The position numbers were made by a program, and so were the translations under genes. Of a DNA stretch of 64,000 bases, positions 24,104 to 33,199 are shown piece by piece. The DNA is taken from NCBI RefSeq assembly GCF_037478135.1, contig NZ_JBBHDV010000001.1, forward strand, positions 1 to 64,000, in the 5' to 3' direction. Below the pieces are notes generated by a model. The model was not told the origin of the DNA and did not search any database. It saw only the letters and a list, made by a program, of their open reading frames with translations. The stretch is from Denitratimonas sp037478135 (GTDB taxonomy: Bacteria > Pseudomonadota > Gammaproteobacteria > Xanthomonadales > Xanthomonadaceae). Position 1 is the stretch's first letter, and every line of letters starts with the position of its first letter.

Positions 24104-26487
24104 GCGCGCCCACGCGCGTACTGGGAACACCGGATTCGTCCGATGGCGCGGCCGAGCGCGAGGTGCTGGAGCGGCTGGAAGAACTGCTCGAACTGCCCGC
24201 CACCGAGCGCGAAACCGCACTGCGCAACATGAATCTTCCGGAAAGTCGGCGTCAGCGCCTGCGTGAGCTGCTGCTTGGCCACGAGCGCTCCGGTGACTTC
24301 CTCGAGCCGGGCGAAGGCATCAGCCTACCGCTGGCGCCGGGCCTGCCGCAGCCGGGCGAACGGGTCGGCATCTACCGTATCGAACGGCCGATCAATGCCG
24401 GCGGCATGGGCGTGGTGTATCTGGCCTGGCGCGATGACGGCCTGTACCGCCAGCGCGTCGCGATCAAGCTGATCCAGCCGGCACAACTGGCACTGGACCC
24501 GGTGCGACGTCAGGGCCTGCTGACCAGTTTCGAGGAAGAACGCGCGATCCTGGCGCAGCTGCAACATCCCAACATCGTGCACATCCTGGACGGTGGCCGC
24601 ACCGAACTCGGCGTGCCGTATCTGGTGATGGAATTCGTCGATGGCGTGGATCTGATGCGCTATTGCCGCGAGCAGCAACTGGATGTCAACGCGCGGCTGG
24701 AACTGTTCTGTCAGGTCTGCGAAGCGGTGCAGGAAGCCCATCGCCACCTGATCGTGCACCGCGACCTGAAGCCGGGCAACGTGCTGGTCGATACCAACGG
24801 CAATCCGCGCCTGCTGGATTTCGGCATCGCCAAACTGGTCGATCCGCTGCATGAATCCGGTACCGCGTCCGATACCCAGACCACGGTGCTGGGCGCCATG
24901 ACGCCGGCCTACGCCAGCCCCGAACAGATCCGCCGCCTGCCGATCACGACCCGCTCGGACATCTATTCGCTCGGCGTGATCCTGTATCAGCTGCTCAGCG
25001 GCAAGCGCCCCTACGACACCGGGCAAATGACCCCGGCGCAAGTGGAACGCATGGTCTGCGACACAGAGCCGCCGACACTATCGCGTGCCCTGCAGGATGG
25101 CGATGCCACGCCCGGCTATGCCCAACCGCTGCGCCGCCTGTCGCAGGATCTGGACCGTATCGTCGCCAAGGCGCTGCACAAGGAGCCGGAACGGCGCTAC
25201 GGCAGCGCACAGGAACTGGCCGACGACCTGCGCCGCCATCTGGCCGGGCGGCCGGTGTTGGCGCAGCCGGATACCTGGCGCTATCGCGCATCCAAGTTCC
25301 TGTCCCGCCACCGCGTTGCCAGCGTGCTGGTCGGCAGCGCGCTGATGCTGATCCTGGCGGCCTCCGGGCTGGCGCTGTATCAGGGGTATCAGGCGCGGAT
25401 CGCGGCCCAGGCTACGGCCGAGATCAACGATTTCCTGCTCGAAGTGCTGGGCCAGTCCAACGTCGACCACACCGGCGTCGAGGTCAGCCTCGGCGATGTG
25501 CTGGAATCGGCCGCGCAGCAACTGGACAGCCGTTTCGGAGAGCGCCCGGCCATTGCCGCCGGAGTGCGCCATGCGATCGGCGCCAGCCTGCTGAGCCTGA
25601 ACCGGCTGGAGGCGGCAGAACGCCAGATCCTGACCGGCCTGGCCGAGGCGCAGAGCGTGTTCGGTGATGCCCATCCCACCACCTGGAAGCTGGCCGACGC
25701 ACTGGCCCTGCTGCGCTTCGAGCAGGGCCACTACCAGGAAGCTGCGACCCGGCTCGAGCAGGTCGTCACGCAGATGCAGCAGGCCGGCCAGCAGCGCCTG
25801 CCGTTCTACGTCACCGCTTCCAGCAATCTGGGCTACATCCATATGATGCAGGGGCAATACGCCGCCGCGCGGCCGTATGTGGAACAGGCCCTGGCCGCAA
25901 TCGAGCAGCACGGCGTGAGCGTGCCCGAGGACGAATACGCCAACATCCTCAGCAACCATGCGCAGGTGCTGCACGACCTGGGCGAACTGGAACTGGCCGA
26001 CGCCGGCTACACCCGCGCGCGCGAACTGCTGCGCCGGCTGCATCCGGAAGGCAGCCGCGACATTGCGATCCTGCTCAACAACCGTGCCCTGCTGGCGCTG
26101 GATCTGGGGCGTGGCGAGGAAGCGCTGGAATTGATGCGCGAATCGGTCGAGATGCGCAAGCGCAGCTTCCGTGGGGATCATCCGGTGGTGCTGTTCGGTC
26201 TGGCGAATCTGACCGAGATGGCGGTCTCGCAGCAGCGCCTGGAGCTGGCACGGTCGGTGGCGCAGGAGGCCGTCGCGATGGCCGAGCGCCTGTATCCGCA
26301 GGCCAGCGATGACAAGGGCAAGGCGTGGGCGATGCTGGCAATGGTGCAGCTGATCCAGGGTGAGCGCGAGGCTGCGCGGCAGTCGCATGACGCAGCCGAA
26401 CAGGCCCTGCGGGGCATCAATGAAGTTCCGGCGGCGCTGCGCGAGGATCTCGACGCGCTGGCCGCTGCGCTGCGCGACAAGCCCTGA
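24100..26487 (+). CDS. Transmembrane Ser/Thr protein kinase with TPR sensor domain
   Basis: This 795-aa protein has an N-terminal helical part, a Hanks-type kinase domain at 90-385 (GGMGVVY loop at 101-107, Lys123, HRDLKPGN 220-227, DFG 240-242, SPEQ, SDIYSLGVIL), one TM helix at about 406-427 and a C-terminal region of TPR repeats (about 520-770). All catalytic residues are present. Topology puts the kinase in the cytoplasm and the repeats in the periplasm. Being coupled to the sigma gene, it most likely phosphorylates that sigma factor in response to an envelope signal. Confidence 0.93.
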   Translation: MSAPTRVLGTPDSSDGAAEREVLERLEELLELPATERETALRNMNLPESRRQRLRELLLGHERSGDFLEPGEGISLPLAPGLPQPGERVGIYRIERPINAGGMGVVYLAWRDDGLYRQRVAIKLIQPAQLALDPVRRQGLLTSFEEERAILAQLQHPNIVHILDGGRTELGVPYLVMEFVDGVDLMRYCREQQLDVNARLELFCQVCEAVQEAHRHLIVHRDLKPGNVLVDTNGNPRLLDFGIAKLVDPLHESGTASDTQTTVLGAMTPAYASPEQIRRLPITTRSDIYSLGVILYQLLSGKRPYDTGQMTPAQVERMVCDTEPPTLSRALQDGDATPGYAQPLRRLSQDLDRIVAKALHKEPERRYGSAQELADDLRRHLAGRPVLAQPDTWRYRASKFLSRHRVASVLVGSALMLILAASGLALYQGYQARIAAQATAEINDFLLEVLGQSNVDHTGVEVSLGDVLESAAQQLDSRFGERPAIAAGVRHAIGASLLSLNRLEAAERQILTGLAEAQSVFGDAHPTTWKLADALALLRFEQGHYQEAATRLEQVVTQMQQAGQQRLPFYVTASSNLGYIHMMQGQYAAARPYVEQALAAIEQHGVSVPEDEYANILSNHAQVLHDLGELELADAGYTRARELLRRLHPEGSRDIAILLNNRALLALDLGRGEEALELMRESVEMRKRSFRGDHPVVLFGLANLTEMAVSQQRLELARSVAQEAVAMAERLYPQASDDKGKAWAMLAMVQLIQGEREAARQSHDAAEQALRGINEVPAALREDLDALAAALRDKP

Positions 26488-26748
26488 AATCCTGAGCTGA
26501 TCGCCCGCCACTTCACGCCTTCTGCAACGAGGCATCGCATACCGGCGATGGCCCGGTTACCGCAATGGGCAGCGCATGAGCAAGACCCGCGACATCGCCA
26601 TCCTGGAACTGTTTGAACGGGCCCGGGCCGCACTGCCGTTGCGCCAGTTCTTGCAGGAGTTGCGCGCCGATCCGCCCGGGGCCAATGTCTGCATTGGCGT
26701 TCTGCGCCGGATTCGAACCGCAGGCGGGCGGCGAGGCAGGCGCGGTGC

Positions 26749-26754
26749 GATAAT
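26749..26754 (+). promoter_or_regulatory. -10 box for leaderless ubiE
   Basis: GATAAT ends 6 nt before ATG 26761, and no Shine-Dalgarno fits. In the rest of the gap 26488-26748 I see no convincing gene. Confidence 0.4.
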
Positions 26755-26760
26755 TCGCGC

Positions 26761-27549
26761 ATGAGTAACGAAACCACCCCCACCCAGAACGCGCCGGCCG
26801 AGCCGGCCCCGGCCACCACCCATTTCGGCTTCCGCGATGTGCCGCTACAGGACAAGCGCAAGCTGGTCGGCGAAGTCTTCAGCTCGGTCGCGCGCAAGTA
26901 CGATCTGATGAACGACCTGATGTCGCTCGGTATCCACCGCATCTGGAAGCGCTATTTCGTCGCCACCTCCGGCGTCAAACGCGGCGACCGGGTGCTGGAT
27001 CTGGCAGGAGGCACCGGCGACATCGCCGCCTTGCTGCATCCGCACGTGGGCGACAGCGGCGAAATCGTCATCGGCGACATCAATGCCGACATGCTCGGCG
27101 TCGGCCGCGACCGCCTGACCGATCGCGGCCTGGTGCGCGGGCTGGAATACGTGCAGATGGACGCCGAAGCACTGCCGTTTCCCGATGGCCATTTCGATCT
27201 GGTCACCATCGCCTTCGGCCTGCGCAACGTCACCGACAAGCAGCAGGCGCTCAACGAGATGTTCCGCGTGCTCAAGACCGGCGGACGCGCACTGGTACTG
27301 GAGTTTTCCGAAGTGAAGCCGGCCTGGTTCCGGCCGATCTACGACTTCCACTCGTTCAAGGTGCTGCCGAAGCTCGGCTCGCTGTTCGCTGGAGATCCGG
27401 ATTCCTATCAGTACCTGGCCGAATCCATCCGCAAGCACCCGCCGCAGGATGAACTGCGCGCGATGATGGAAAAAGCCGGTTTCGCGCGCTGCGACTACCG
27501 CAACCTCAGCGGCGGCATCTGCGCGATCCACAGCGGCTATCGCGTTTGA
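26761..27549 (+). CDS. ubiE: UbiE demethylmenaquinone / 2-methoxy-benzoquinol methyltransferase
   Basis: This SAM-dependent C-methyltransferase of ubiquinone (and menaquinone) synthesis has 262 aa. It shows FSSVARKYDLMNDLMSLGIHR, the SAM site VLDLAGGTGDIA (about 79-90), AEALPFPDGHFD and TIAFGLRNVTDK, and ends GGICAIHSGYR. The first 20 residues are a Pro/Ala-rich extension. No ribosome binding site is visible; the start follows a -10 box by 6 nt. Confidence 0.96.
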   Translation: MSNETTPTQNAPAEPAPATTHFGFRDVPLQDKRKLVGEVFSSVARKYDLMNDLMSLGIHRIWKRYFVATSGVKRGDRVLDLAGGTGDIAALLHPHVGDSGEIVIGDINADMLGVGRDRLTDRGLVRGLEYVQMDAEALPFPDGHFDLVTIAFGLRNVTDKQQALNEMFRVLKTGGRALVLEFSEVKPAWFRPIYDFHSFKVLPKLGSLFAGDPDSYQYLAESIRKHPPQDELRAMMEKAGFARCDYRNLSGGICAIHSGYRV

Positions 27550-27555
27550 TGATGT

Positions 27556-27691
27556 CCCCTCTCCCCCGCTTGCGGAGGAGAGGGTTGGGGTGAGGGGGGA
27601 GCGGCAAAGTCGCGAGCGCTTTTCCCGGCGGTGAGACTGTAAAGCCCCCCTCACCCCAACCCTCTCTCTCAAGCAGGCTTGGGGGAGAGGG
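27556..27691. repeat. Nested inverted-repeat element (about 136 bp)
   Basis: The inner arms 27578-27599 and 27645-27666 are perfect 22-bp inverted repeats (core GGGTTGGGGTGAGGGG). The outer arms CCCTCTCCCCC (27557-27567) and GGGGGAGAGGG (27681-27691) also pair. The whole can fold into one long hairpin with a 45-nt loop. It lies between ubiE and the SDR gene and is of the CCCCTCACCCCAACCCTCTC type often found dispersed in GC-rich genomes. Confidence 0.75.
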
Positions 27692-27715
27692 AGCAAGGAG
27701 AGGCCGCACAACTCC

Positions 27716-29005
27716 ATGAAAATACTCATCACCGGCGCCTACGGTTTTATCGGCGCGCATATCGTTTCGGCGCTGCTGCGCGCCGGGCACGAACCGGTCG
27801 CCGCAGTGCGTGCAACACGGGTAGACACAGCCTTGCCGGGCGTTGCGTCCATCGCCTGTGATTTCGCCCGCGATACCGATCCGGCGGTCTGGCGGCCGCG
27901 TCTGGCCGGCATTGATGCGGTGGTGAACTGCACCGGCATCCTGCGCGAAAGCGGCGCAGCCACCTTCGAGAAAGTGCACGAAACCGTACCGGCGGCGCTC
28001 TTTGATGCCTGCGCCGAGATGGGTGTGAAGCGCATCGTGCAGGTGTCTGCGCTGGGCGATCCGGCCGATGGGGAGTTCATCGCTTCCAAACATCGCGGCG
28101 ATGCGCGTCTGCTCGCATCCGGTGTTGCCGCCGTGGTGCTGCGCCCGTCGGTGGTCTATTCCACGCGCGGTTCCTACGGCGGCACCACACTGCTGCGTGG
28201 TCTGGCGGCATTGCCATGGGTTCCACTGCCGGGCAAGGGCGACCAACGCCTGCAACCACTGGATGCCGATGATCTGGCGCACGCGGTGCTGGCCGCACTG
28301 GAACGCGACGAAGCGGTAGGCCAGATCCTGCCGCTGGGCGGCCCACAGGCGTTGACCTTGCGCGAATATCTGGCGCTGTGGCGGCGCTGGCTCGGGTTGG
28401 GCGAAACGCGTTTCATCACGACCCCGAAACCGCTGGCGCGCATCGGCGCATGGCTAGGCGAAAAGCTCGGGCGCGGCCCGCTCGGTATGACAATGTGGCG
28501 CATGCTGGAACGCGGCAATGTGTTGAACATCAACGATGCCGAACGCGCTGCTGCCGCACTGGACTGGACCCCGGCGCGCATGGATGCGGTACTGGCGCAG
28601 GCGCCGGCCAGCAGTGCCGACCGCTGGCAGGCGCGCAGCGTCTTCCTGCAACCGTTGCTGCGCGTGGTGCTGGCGTTGACCTTCATCGCTTCGGGCATCG
28701 TCGGTTTCGCGTTGCCGGCAGAACAGGTCGCCGCGCTGTTCGCGCACAGCCCGTTTCCCGCTGCATGGGCGCCGGTGCTGGGACTGACCGGCAGCGTGGC
28801 CGATATCGTGCTCGGTGCCTGGCTGCTTTCCGGCCGCGCGCCACGTGCCGCGCTGGCGGCAATGGCCCTGCTGGTGCTCGGCTACAGCGGGTTCATCGGC
28901 CTGCTGCTGCCGCAGGCATGGCTCGATCCCTTCGGCGGCCTGCTGAAGAACGGCCTCGTGCTGGTCGCCATCGCCTTCGCCGCAGCCGGTGCGGAGCGCC
29001 AGTGA
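27716..29005 (+). CDS. NAD(P)-binding SDR fused to a DoxX-like membrane domain
   Basis: This 429-aa fusion begins with an atypical SDR domain (Rossmann motif TGAYGFIG at 6-13, NCTGIL, VLRPSVVYS) that lacks a clear YxxxK. The C-terminal about 130 residues have four TM helices like DoxX family proteins (FLQPLLRVVLALTFIASGIVGF and following). Such SDR-DoxX fusions are found in many proteobacteria; the substrate is unknown. The next gene begins 5 nt after the stop. Confidence 0.85.
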   Translation: MKILITGAYGFIGAHIVSALLRAGHEPVAAVRATRVDTALPGVASIACDFARDTDPAVWRPRLAGIDAVVNCTGILRESGAATFEKVHETVPAALFDACAEMGVKRIVQVSALGDPADGEFIASKHRGDARLLASGVAAVVLRPSVVYSTRGSYGGTTLLRGLAALPWVPLPGKGDQRLQPLDADDLAHAVLAALERDEAVGQILPLGGPQALTLREYLALWRRWLGLGETRFITTPKPLARIGAWLGEKLGRGPLGMTMWRMLERGNVLNINDAERAAAALDWTPARMDAVLAQAPASSADRWQARSVFLQPLLRVVLALTFIASGIVGFALPAEQVAALFAHSPFPAAWAPVLGLTGSVADIVLGAWLLSGRAPRAALAAMALLVLGYSGFIGLLLPQAWLDPFGGLLKNGLVLVAIAFAAAGAERQ

Positions 29006-29010
29006 TAGCG

Positions 29011-29475
29011 ATGGACTACTTCACCCTCAAGACGATCCACATTCTTTCCTCCACCGTGCTGTTCGGTACCGGCCTGGGCACGGCGTTCTTCATGTGGATG
29101 GCGCACCGTCGTGGCGATATCGCCGGCATCGCCATCACCTCGCGCCACGTGGTGCTGGCCGACTGGCTGTTCACCACGCCGGCGATCATCGTGCAGCCGC
29201 TGACCGGCTTCTGGCTGATCCAGCTCATGGGCCTGCCGTGGACGATGACCTGGCTGTGGCTCTCGCTCGCGCTGTACCTGCTGGCCGGCGCCTGCTGGCT
29301 GCCGGTGGTCGCGATCCAGTACCGCGTCCGCGCCCTGGCCGACACCGCGTACCGCACCGGAACCCCGCTGCCGACCGCCTACTTCCGCCTGATGCGCTGG
29401 TGGTTCGCGCTCGGCTGGCCGGCGTTTCTCGCACTGGTGCTGGTGTTCTGGCTGATGGTGCGCAAGCCGGGGTGA
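29011..29475 (+). CDS. DUF2269 family membrane protein
   Basis: This 154-aa protein has four TM helices and the DUF2269 start MDYFTLKTIHILSSTVLFGTG (a His in helix 1). DUF2269 proteins are small integral membrane proteins of unknown role. No Shine-Dalgarno is seen; the close spacing to the SDR-DoxX gene (5 nt) implies coupled translation. The pair probably forms one operon. Confidence 0.88.
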   Translation: MDYFTLKTIHILSSTVLFGTGLGTAFFMWMAHRRGDIAGIAITSRHVVLADWLFTTPAIIVQPLTGFWLIQLMGLPWTMTWLWLSLALYLLAGACWLPVVAIQYRVRALADTAYRTGTPLPTAYFRLMRWWFALGWPAFLALVLVFWLMVRKPG

Positions 29476-29527
29476 GGGTGGATCATGGCGCGGCGCATGG
29501 AACATGCTTTCGCGGGTACGGACACCA

Positions 29528-31243
29528 TCACGCCACCTCGGATGCGGTTTCCGTTTCCCCCAGATACCGCGCCCGTTTGCGCGGTTTGAGCCAGGCCAGG
29601 TCCAGTTCGATCAGGCCGTCGACGCTGTCGGAGAAATCCGGGTCCACGCCGAAGGCGAGGAAGCGTACGCCGTCCGGTTCGCACAGGTCGACGTATTGCT
29701 TGTAGAGCATCGGCACGCTGCATTCGAAGGCGTGCAGGCTGTCCTTGAGCTGGCGGAAGGCGCTGTCGGCGTCGTTGTCGCCGTAGTCGTGCGCGAACAT
29801 CGGGGTGAACGGGCGGCGGGCGCTGGCCAGGCGCTGGCGGCTGCCGAAGAAGTGGCGGTAGTAGCCGACGATCTGTTCGCGCGCCGGCAGCGGCAGTGCG
29901 GCGCTGATCGATACCGCGCCGAACAGGTAGCGCAGTTCCGGGTGGTGGCGCAGGTAGGCACCGATGCCCTGCCACAACAGGTCGATGCTGCGGCTGCCCC
30001 AGTATTCGGGTGTGACGAAGCTGCGGCCCAGTTCCAGCCCGGCGGCGATGCGCGGCAGCATGGTGTCGGAATAGTCGAACAGGGTGTGGGTGTAGAAACC
30101 GGCCAGACCATGTTCGGCAATGGTGCGGGCGCCGTTGGCGACGCGGTAGGCGCCGGCGATGCGGCGTGCGCCGGCATCCCACAGCACAATCTGTTCGTAC
30201 CAGGCGTCGTAGCGGTCCAGATCCAGCCGCTTGCCGGTGCCTTCGCCGACGGTGCGGAAGGTCAGTTCGCGCAGCCGTCCCAGTTCGTGCAGCAGCGGCG
30301 AGCCGGGCGGCAGGCGGCCGACGAGGATGCGCTTGCCATCGGCGGTGTCGCCGAGCGTGCGCAGTTTGGCCAATTCGGCTTCCAGCAGCGCCGGATCGAC
30401 CGCATCGGTCAGAGTTTCGGGTTCGGTTTCGTGCCGGCTCGCTGCCGGGCGGCGGCCCATGCGATACAGCGCATCGCGCAGCTGCGCGAGAGTGGCCTCT
30501 GGATCGTCGCCGGGTGCCAGTTGCTGGGCCTGGCCGATGCGCAGATTGATGCGCTGGCGGCGCTGGCGCAGCAGTTCGCGCGGCAGCAAGGCGGTGCCGG
30601 CCGGTTTGAACAGCGCCGAGGCGGCATAGAACAGCGCCGAATTGCGCGCTTCGATCCGCACCGGCAGCACCGGTGCACCGCTGTTGAGCGCAAAGCGCAG
30701 CAGGCCGCGCCGCCACGGGCCGTCGGCGATGCCGCGCAGACCCAGGCGCGAGACTTCGCCGGCCGGGAACACGATCACGCACTGGCCCTGCGCCAGCGCC
30801 TGTTCGATCGCACGCAGACTGCCCGGCTGCGGGCGCCCGCCGAGGATGCGCACGGGCAGCAGCAGCGGCGCCAGACCCTCGATGCCGCTGAGGAAATCAT
30901 TCGCCACGATACGCACGTCCTGGCGGATGCGTCCGACGAAATCCAGCAATGCCAGCGCATCCAGCGCGCCGCACGGATGGTTGGCGACGATCAGCAGGCG
31001 GCCGGTTTCCGGGATGCGGCTGCACTCGATCTGGTCCACGGTGTAGCGCAGGTCGAGGAAACGCAGCGCCGCCTCGACGAACGGCAGGCCACGCAGGTGG
31101 CCGTGTTCGGCCAGAAAACCACGCAGCCGGTCCACGCCCGACCAGCGTCCGAAGTGCCGCAGCAGACCGCGTACCAAGGGCCAGCGCGGCCCCTGGAACC
31201 AGCGCGGGTAGCGCTCGGAGAGCGTGGTTTCCAGTTCCTGCAT
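29528..31243 (-). CDS. OlsF-like two-domain acyltransferase (PlsC-like plus GNAT/OlsB-like)
   Basis: This 571-aa protein joins two acyltransferases. Residues about 60-260 are PlsC-like, with NHPCGALD (His89, Asp95) and FPAGEVSR (159-166). From about 300 on it is like OlsB or hemolysin-type acyltransferases (KRLDLDRYDAWYEQIVLWD, ELGRSFVTPEYWGSRSIDLLWQGI). The order and size fit OlsF of Serratia, which makes ornithine lipid alone: the C-terminal part N-acylates ornithine and the N-terminal part adds the second chain. Other aminolipids are possible. It is convergent with the DUF2269 gene. Confidence 0.85.
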   Translation of the reverse strand: MQELETTLSERYPRWFQGPRWPLVRGLLRHFGRWSGVDRLRGFLAEHGHLRGLPFVEAALRFLDLRYTVDQIECSRIPETGRLLIVANHPCGALDALALLDFVGRIRQDVRIVANDFLSGIEGLAPLLLPVRILGGRPQPGSLRAIEQALAQGQCVIVFPAGEVSRLGLRGIADGPWRRGLLRFALNSGAPVLPVRIEARNSALFYAASALFKPAGTALLPRELLRQRRQRINLRIGQAQQLAPGDDPEATLAQLRDALYRMGRRPAASRHETEPETLTDAVDPALLEAELAKLRTLGDTADGKRILVGRLPPGSPLLHELGRLRELTFRTVGEGTGKRLDLDRYDAWYEQIVLWDAGARRIAGAYRVANGARTIAEHGLAGFYTHTLFDYSDTMLPRIAAGLELGRSFVTPEYWGSRSIDLLWQGIGAYLRHHPELRYLFGAVSISAALPLPAREQIVGYYRHFFGSRQRLASARRPFTPMFAHDYGDNDADSAFRQLKDSLHAFECSVPMLYKQYVDLCEPDGVRFLAFGVDPDFSDSVDGLIELDLAWLKPRKRARYLGETETASEVA

Positions 31244-31363
31244 TGCTGCCGTCCAGTGATCAGGATCAGGCCAGCATCGGCGCTGTAGACGACAGACAGG
31301 TTGCGCTTCGGCGTCAGTCAGGTGACGGCCGCGCCGGCGCCCGGCGCGGGTGGAGTGCGGGAA

Positions 31364-33076
31364 TCAGCGTGCGGTGGCGGGCAGCTTGGAATGATCGGGC
31401 AGGGCGCTGGGCACGGTGCCGTTGACGCAGGCGCCGAGCCGGCAGAGCTGGCCGCGCAGTGTCGGCTGGGCCTGCACGATCAGGTGGAACAGCACGTTCT
31501 GTTCCAGCGAGCCGCGCACCGCTTCGGCGCCGGGGCCGCGTGCGAACACCGCGACATCGTCGCCGCCGTGGGTTTCGCTTTCCAGCGGCACCAGCGAAGG
31601 CTGCATGAAGTCCTGTGCGGTGGTGTCCACTTCGGTCAGATCCACGGGAGCCGTTGCGGCTTGCAGACCGGCCAGCGCATGCGGCCACTGTTTGGCGCCC
31701 TGCGGCTGCGCGTTGCTGGCACCGGTGTAGCCGGGGCCGTTGGCGTAGCTGAGCGTGGTGTAGGGCAGGCCGAGGGCATCCTTCAGCGGCACCGGTTTGC
31801 CATCGCGCTGGCGCTGCGCCAGGCCCAGAATCGGATTGCCGCGCTCCGGGTAGCCGGTGATGTGCAGAGTGTGGCTGTGATCGGCGGTGACCAGGATCAG
31901 GGTGTCCTGTTCGGAGGTCATTTCCGTGGCCACACGCACCGCGTCCGACAGTGCGACGGTGTCATCCAGCGCGCGGTAGGCGTTGCCGTAGTGGTGGGCA
32001 TGGTCGATACGGCCGCCTTCGACCATCAGCACATAGCCTTCCGATCGCCGTGACAGGAACTCGATCGCACTGCGCGTCATCTCGGCCAGGCTGGGTTCGC
32101 CGCGCGCATCGAGGCGGCGGTCGTGGTCGAACTGGAGATGATCGTGCGCGAACAATCCGAGCAGCTGGCGGGTGTTGTCCATGTCCACCGCCGCCAGTTG
32201 TGCGGCATCGCTGACGTAGACCGCGCCTTCGCGTGCGGCCCATTCGGCGGTCAGATCGCGCCCGTCCTGGCGCAGGCCGGCGCGTGGCAGGTCTTGCGGA
32301 TCGGCCTTGCCGGCCGGCAGGAAATGGCGGCGGCCACCGCCCAGCGCCAGATCCAGACCATCGCCGTAGGGAAATTCGATCAGCTGCCGCGCGATGTCGG
32401 TGCAGCCGTGTTCGCGCTGCGCGGCCGGGATCTGACCATCGCTTTCCCAATTGCGGTCCGGCGCGTGAGCGAAGGTTGCGGCCGGTGTGGCGTGGGTCAG
32501 GCGCGTGGTGGTGACGATGCCGGTCGCCATGCCGGCGGTTTCGGCCAGTTCCATCAGCGTCACCAGCGACTGGCCCTGTGCCGATGCGCAATCGCTGCGT
32601 CGCGCGCCCTGTCCGACGGAAATGACGCCGGCGCGGGTCTTGGCGCCGGTCGTGATCGCGCTCATGGTGCCGGCCGAATCCGGCGTCTGGCTGTCCGTGT
32701 TGTAGGTGCGGCTCAAGGCGGTGTGCGGGAACTCCTCGAACGACAAACGCCGCTCCTCACCTGATGCGCCCAGGCGCTGGCCTTCCAGGATGCGCGCCGC
32801 CGCCAGCGTCGGGATGCTCATGCCATCGCCGATGAAGATGATCACATTGCGCGCCGCAGGCTTGGCCGCACCCCGGTTGCGCGCCGCCGCCTCGGCCCCG
32901 GCGTGGAACCACCACGCCGCCGTTTCCTCGTGCGGATGCGCGATGCGCGGCACCGGCGGCACCTGATGGCCACCCTCGTGGGCACCCTCATGACCGGCAG
33001 AGGGGGCAGCGGACATCACATTCGAGGAAAGAAGCAGGGACAACAGCAGACAGGTGCGGCGCATGGCGGAATACAT
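31364..33076 (-). CDS. Alkaline phosphatase
   Basis: This exported phosphomonoesterase of about 570 aa has a signal peptide (RRTCLLLSLLLSSNVMSAAP), then metal and catalytic motifs in order: NVIIFIGDGMS, TDSQTPDSAGTMSA (nucleophile Ser), EGGRIDHAHHYGNA, VTADHSHT and ESETHGGDDVAVFA. This is the PhoA superfamily pattern. ATG 33076 and ATG 33064 are both possible starts; ATG 33100 is also in frame. None has a strong Shine-Dalgarno. It is divergent from the M1 aminopeptidase gene. No Pho box was identified. Confidence 0.92.
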   Translation of the reverse strand: MYSAMRRTCLLLSLLLSSNVMSAAPSAGHEGAHEGGHQVPPVPRIAHPHEETAAWWFHAGAEAAARNRGAAKPAARNVIIFIGDGMSIPTLAAARILEGQRLGASGEERRLSFEEFPHTALSRTYNTDSQTPDSAGTMSAITTGAKTRAGVISVGQGARRSDCASAQGQSLVTLMELAETAGMATGIVTTTRLTHATPAATFAHAPDRNWESDGQIPAAQREHGCTDIARQLIEFPYGDGLDLALGGGRRHFLPAGKADPQDLPRAGLRQDGRDLTAEWAAREGAVYVSDAAQLAAVDMDNTRQLLGLFAHDHLQFDHDRRLDARGEPSLAEMTRSAIEFLSRRSEGYVLMVEGGRIDHAHHYGNAYRALDDTVALSDAVRVATEMTSEQDTLILVTADHSHTLHITGYPERGNPILGLAQRQRDGKPVPLKDALGLPYTTLSYANGPGYTGASNAQPQGAKQWPHALAGLQAATAPVDLTEVDTTAQDFMQPSLVPLESETHGGDDVAVFARGPGAEAVRGSLEQNVLFHLIVQAQPTLRGQLCRLGACVNGTVPSALPDHSKLPATAR

Positions 33077-33199
33077 GGTGTGGCGGGAAAGGCCGGACAT
33101 GATGCCTGATGCAGGTAACGACGACATGACGCAGCCGGCTGCGGGCGGCGCCCGGGGGCGGCGCTGCGGTAGACTCCACGGCTGGTTCAGCCCGTCAGA

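Noticed and set aside
26702..26723. A sequence like a tRNA T-arm (GGATTCGAACC) before ubiE
   Set aside because: It is part of a short hairpin CTGCG...CGCAG. No acceptor stem, anticodon arm or D-arm could be fitted on either strand.
26576..26764. A 62-codon open frame overlapping the ubiE start
   Set aside because: The second half is a run of Arg/Gly of the kind seen in chance frames, it covers the ubiE promoter region, and no ribosome binding site is seen.
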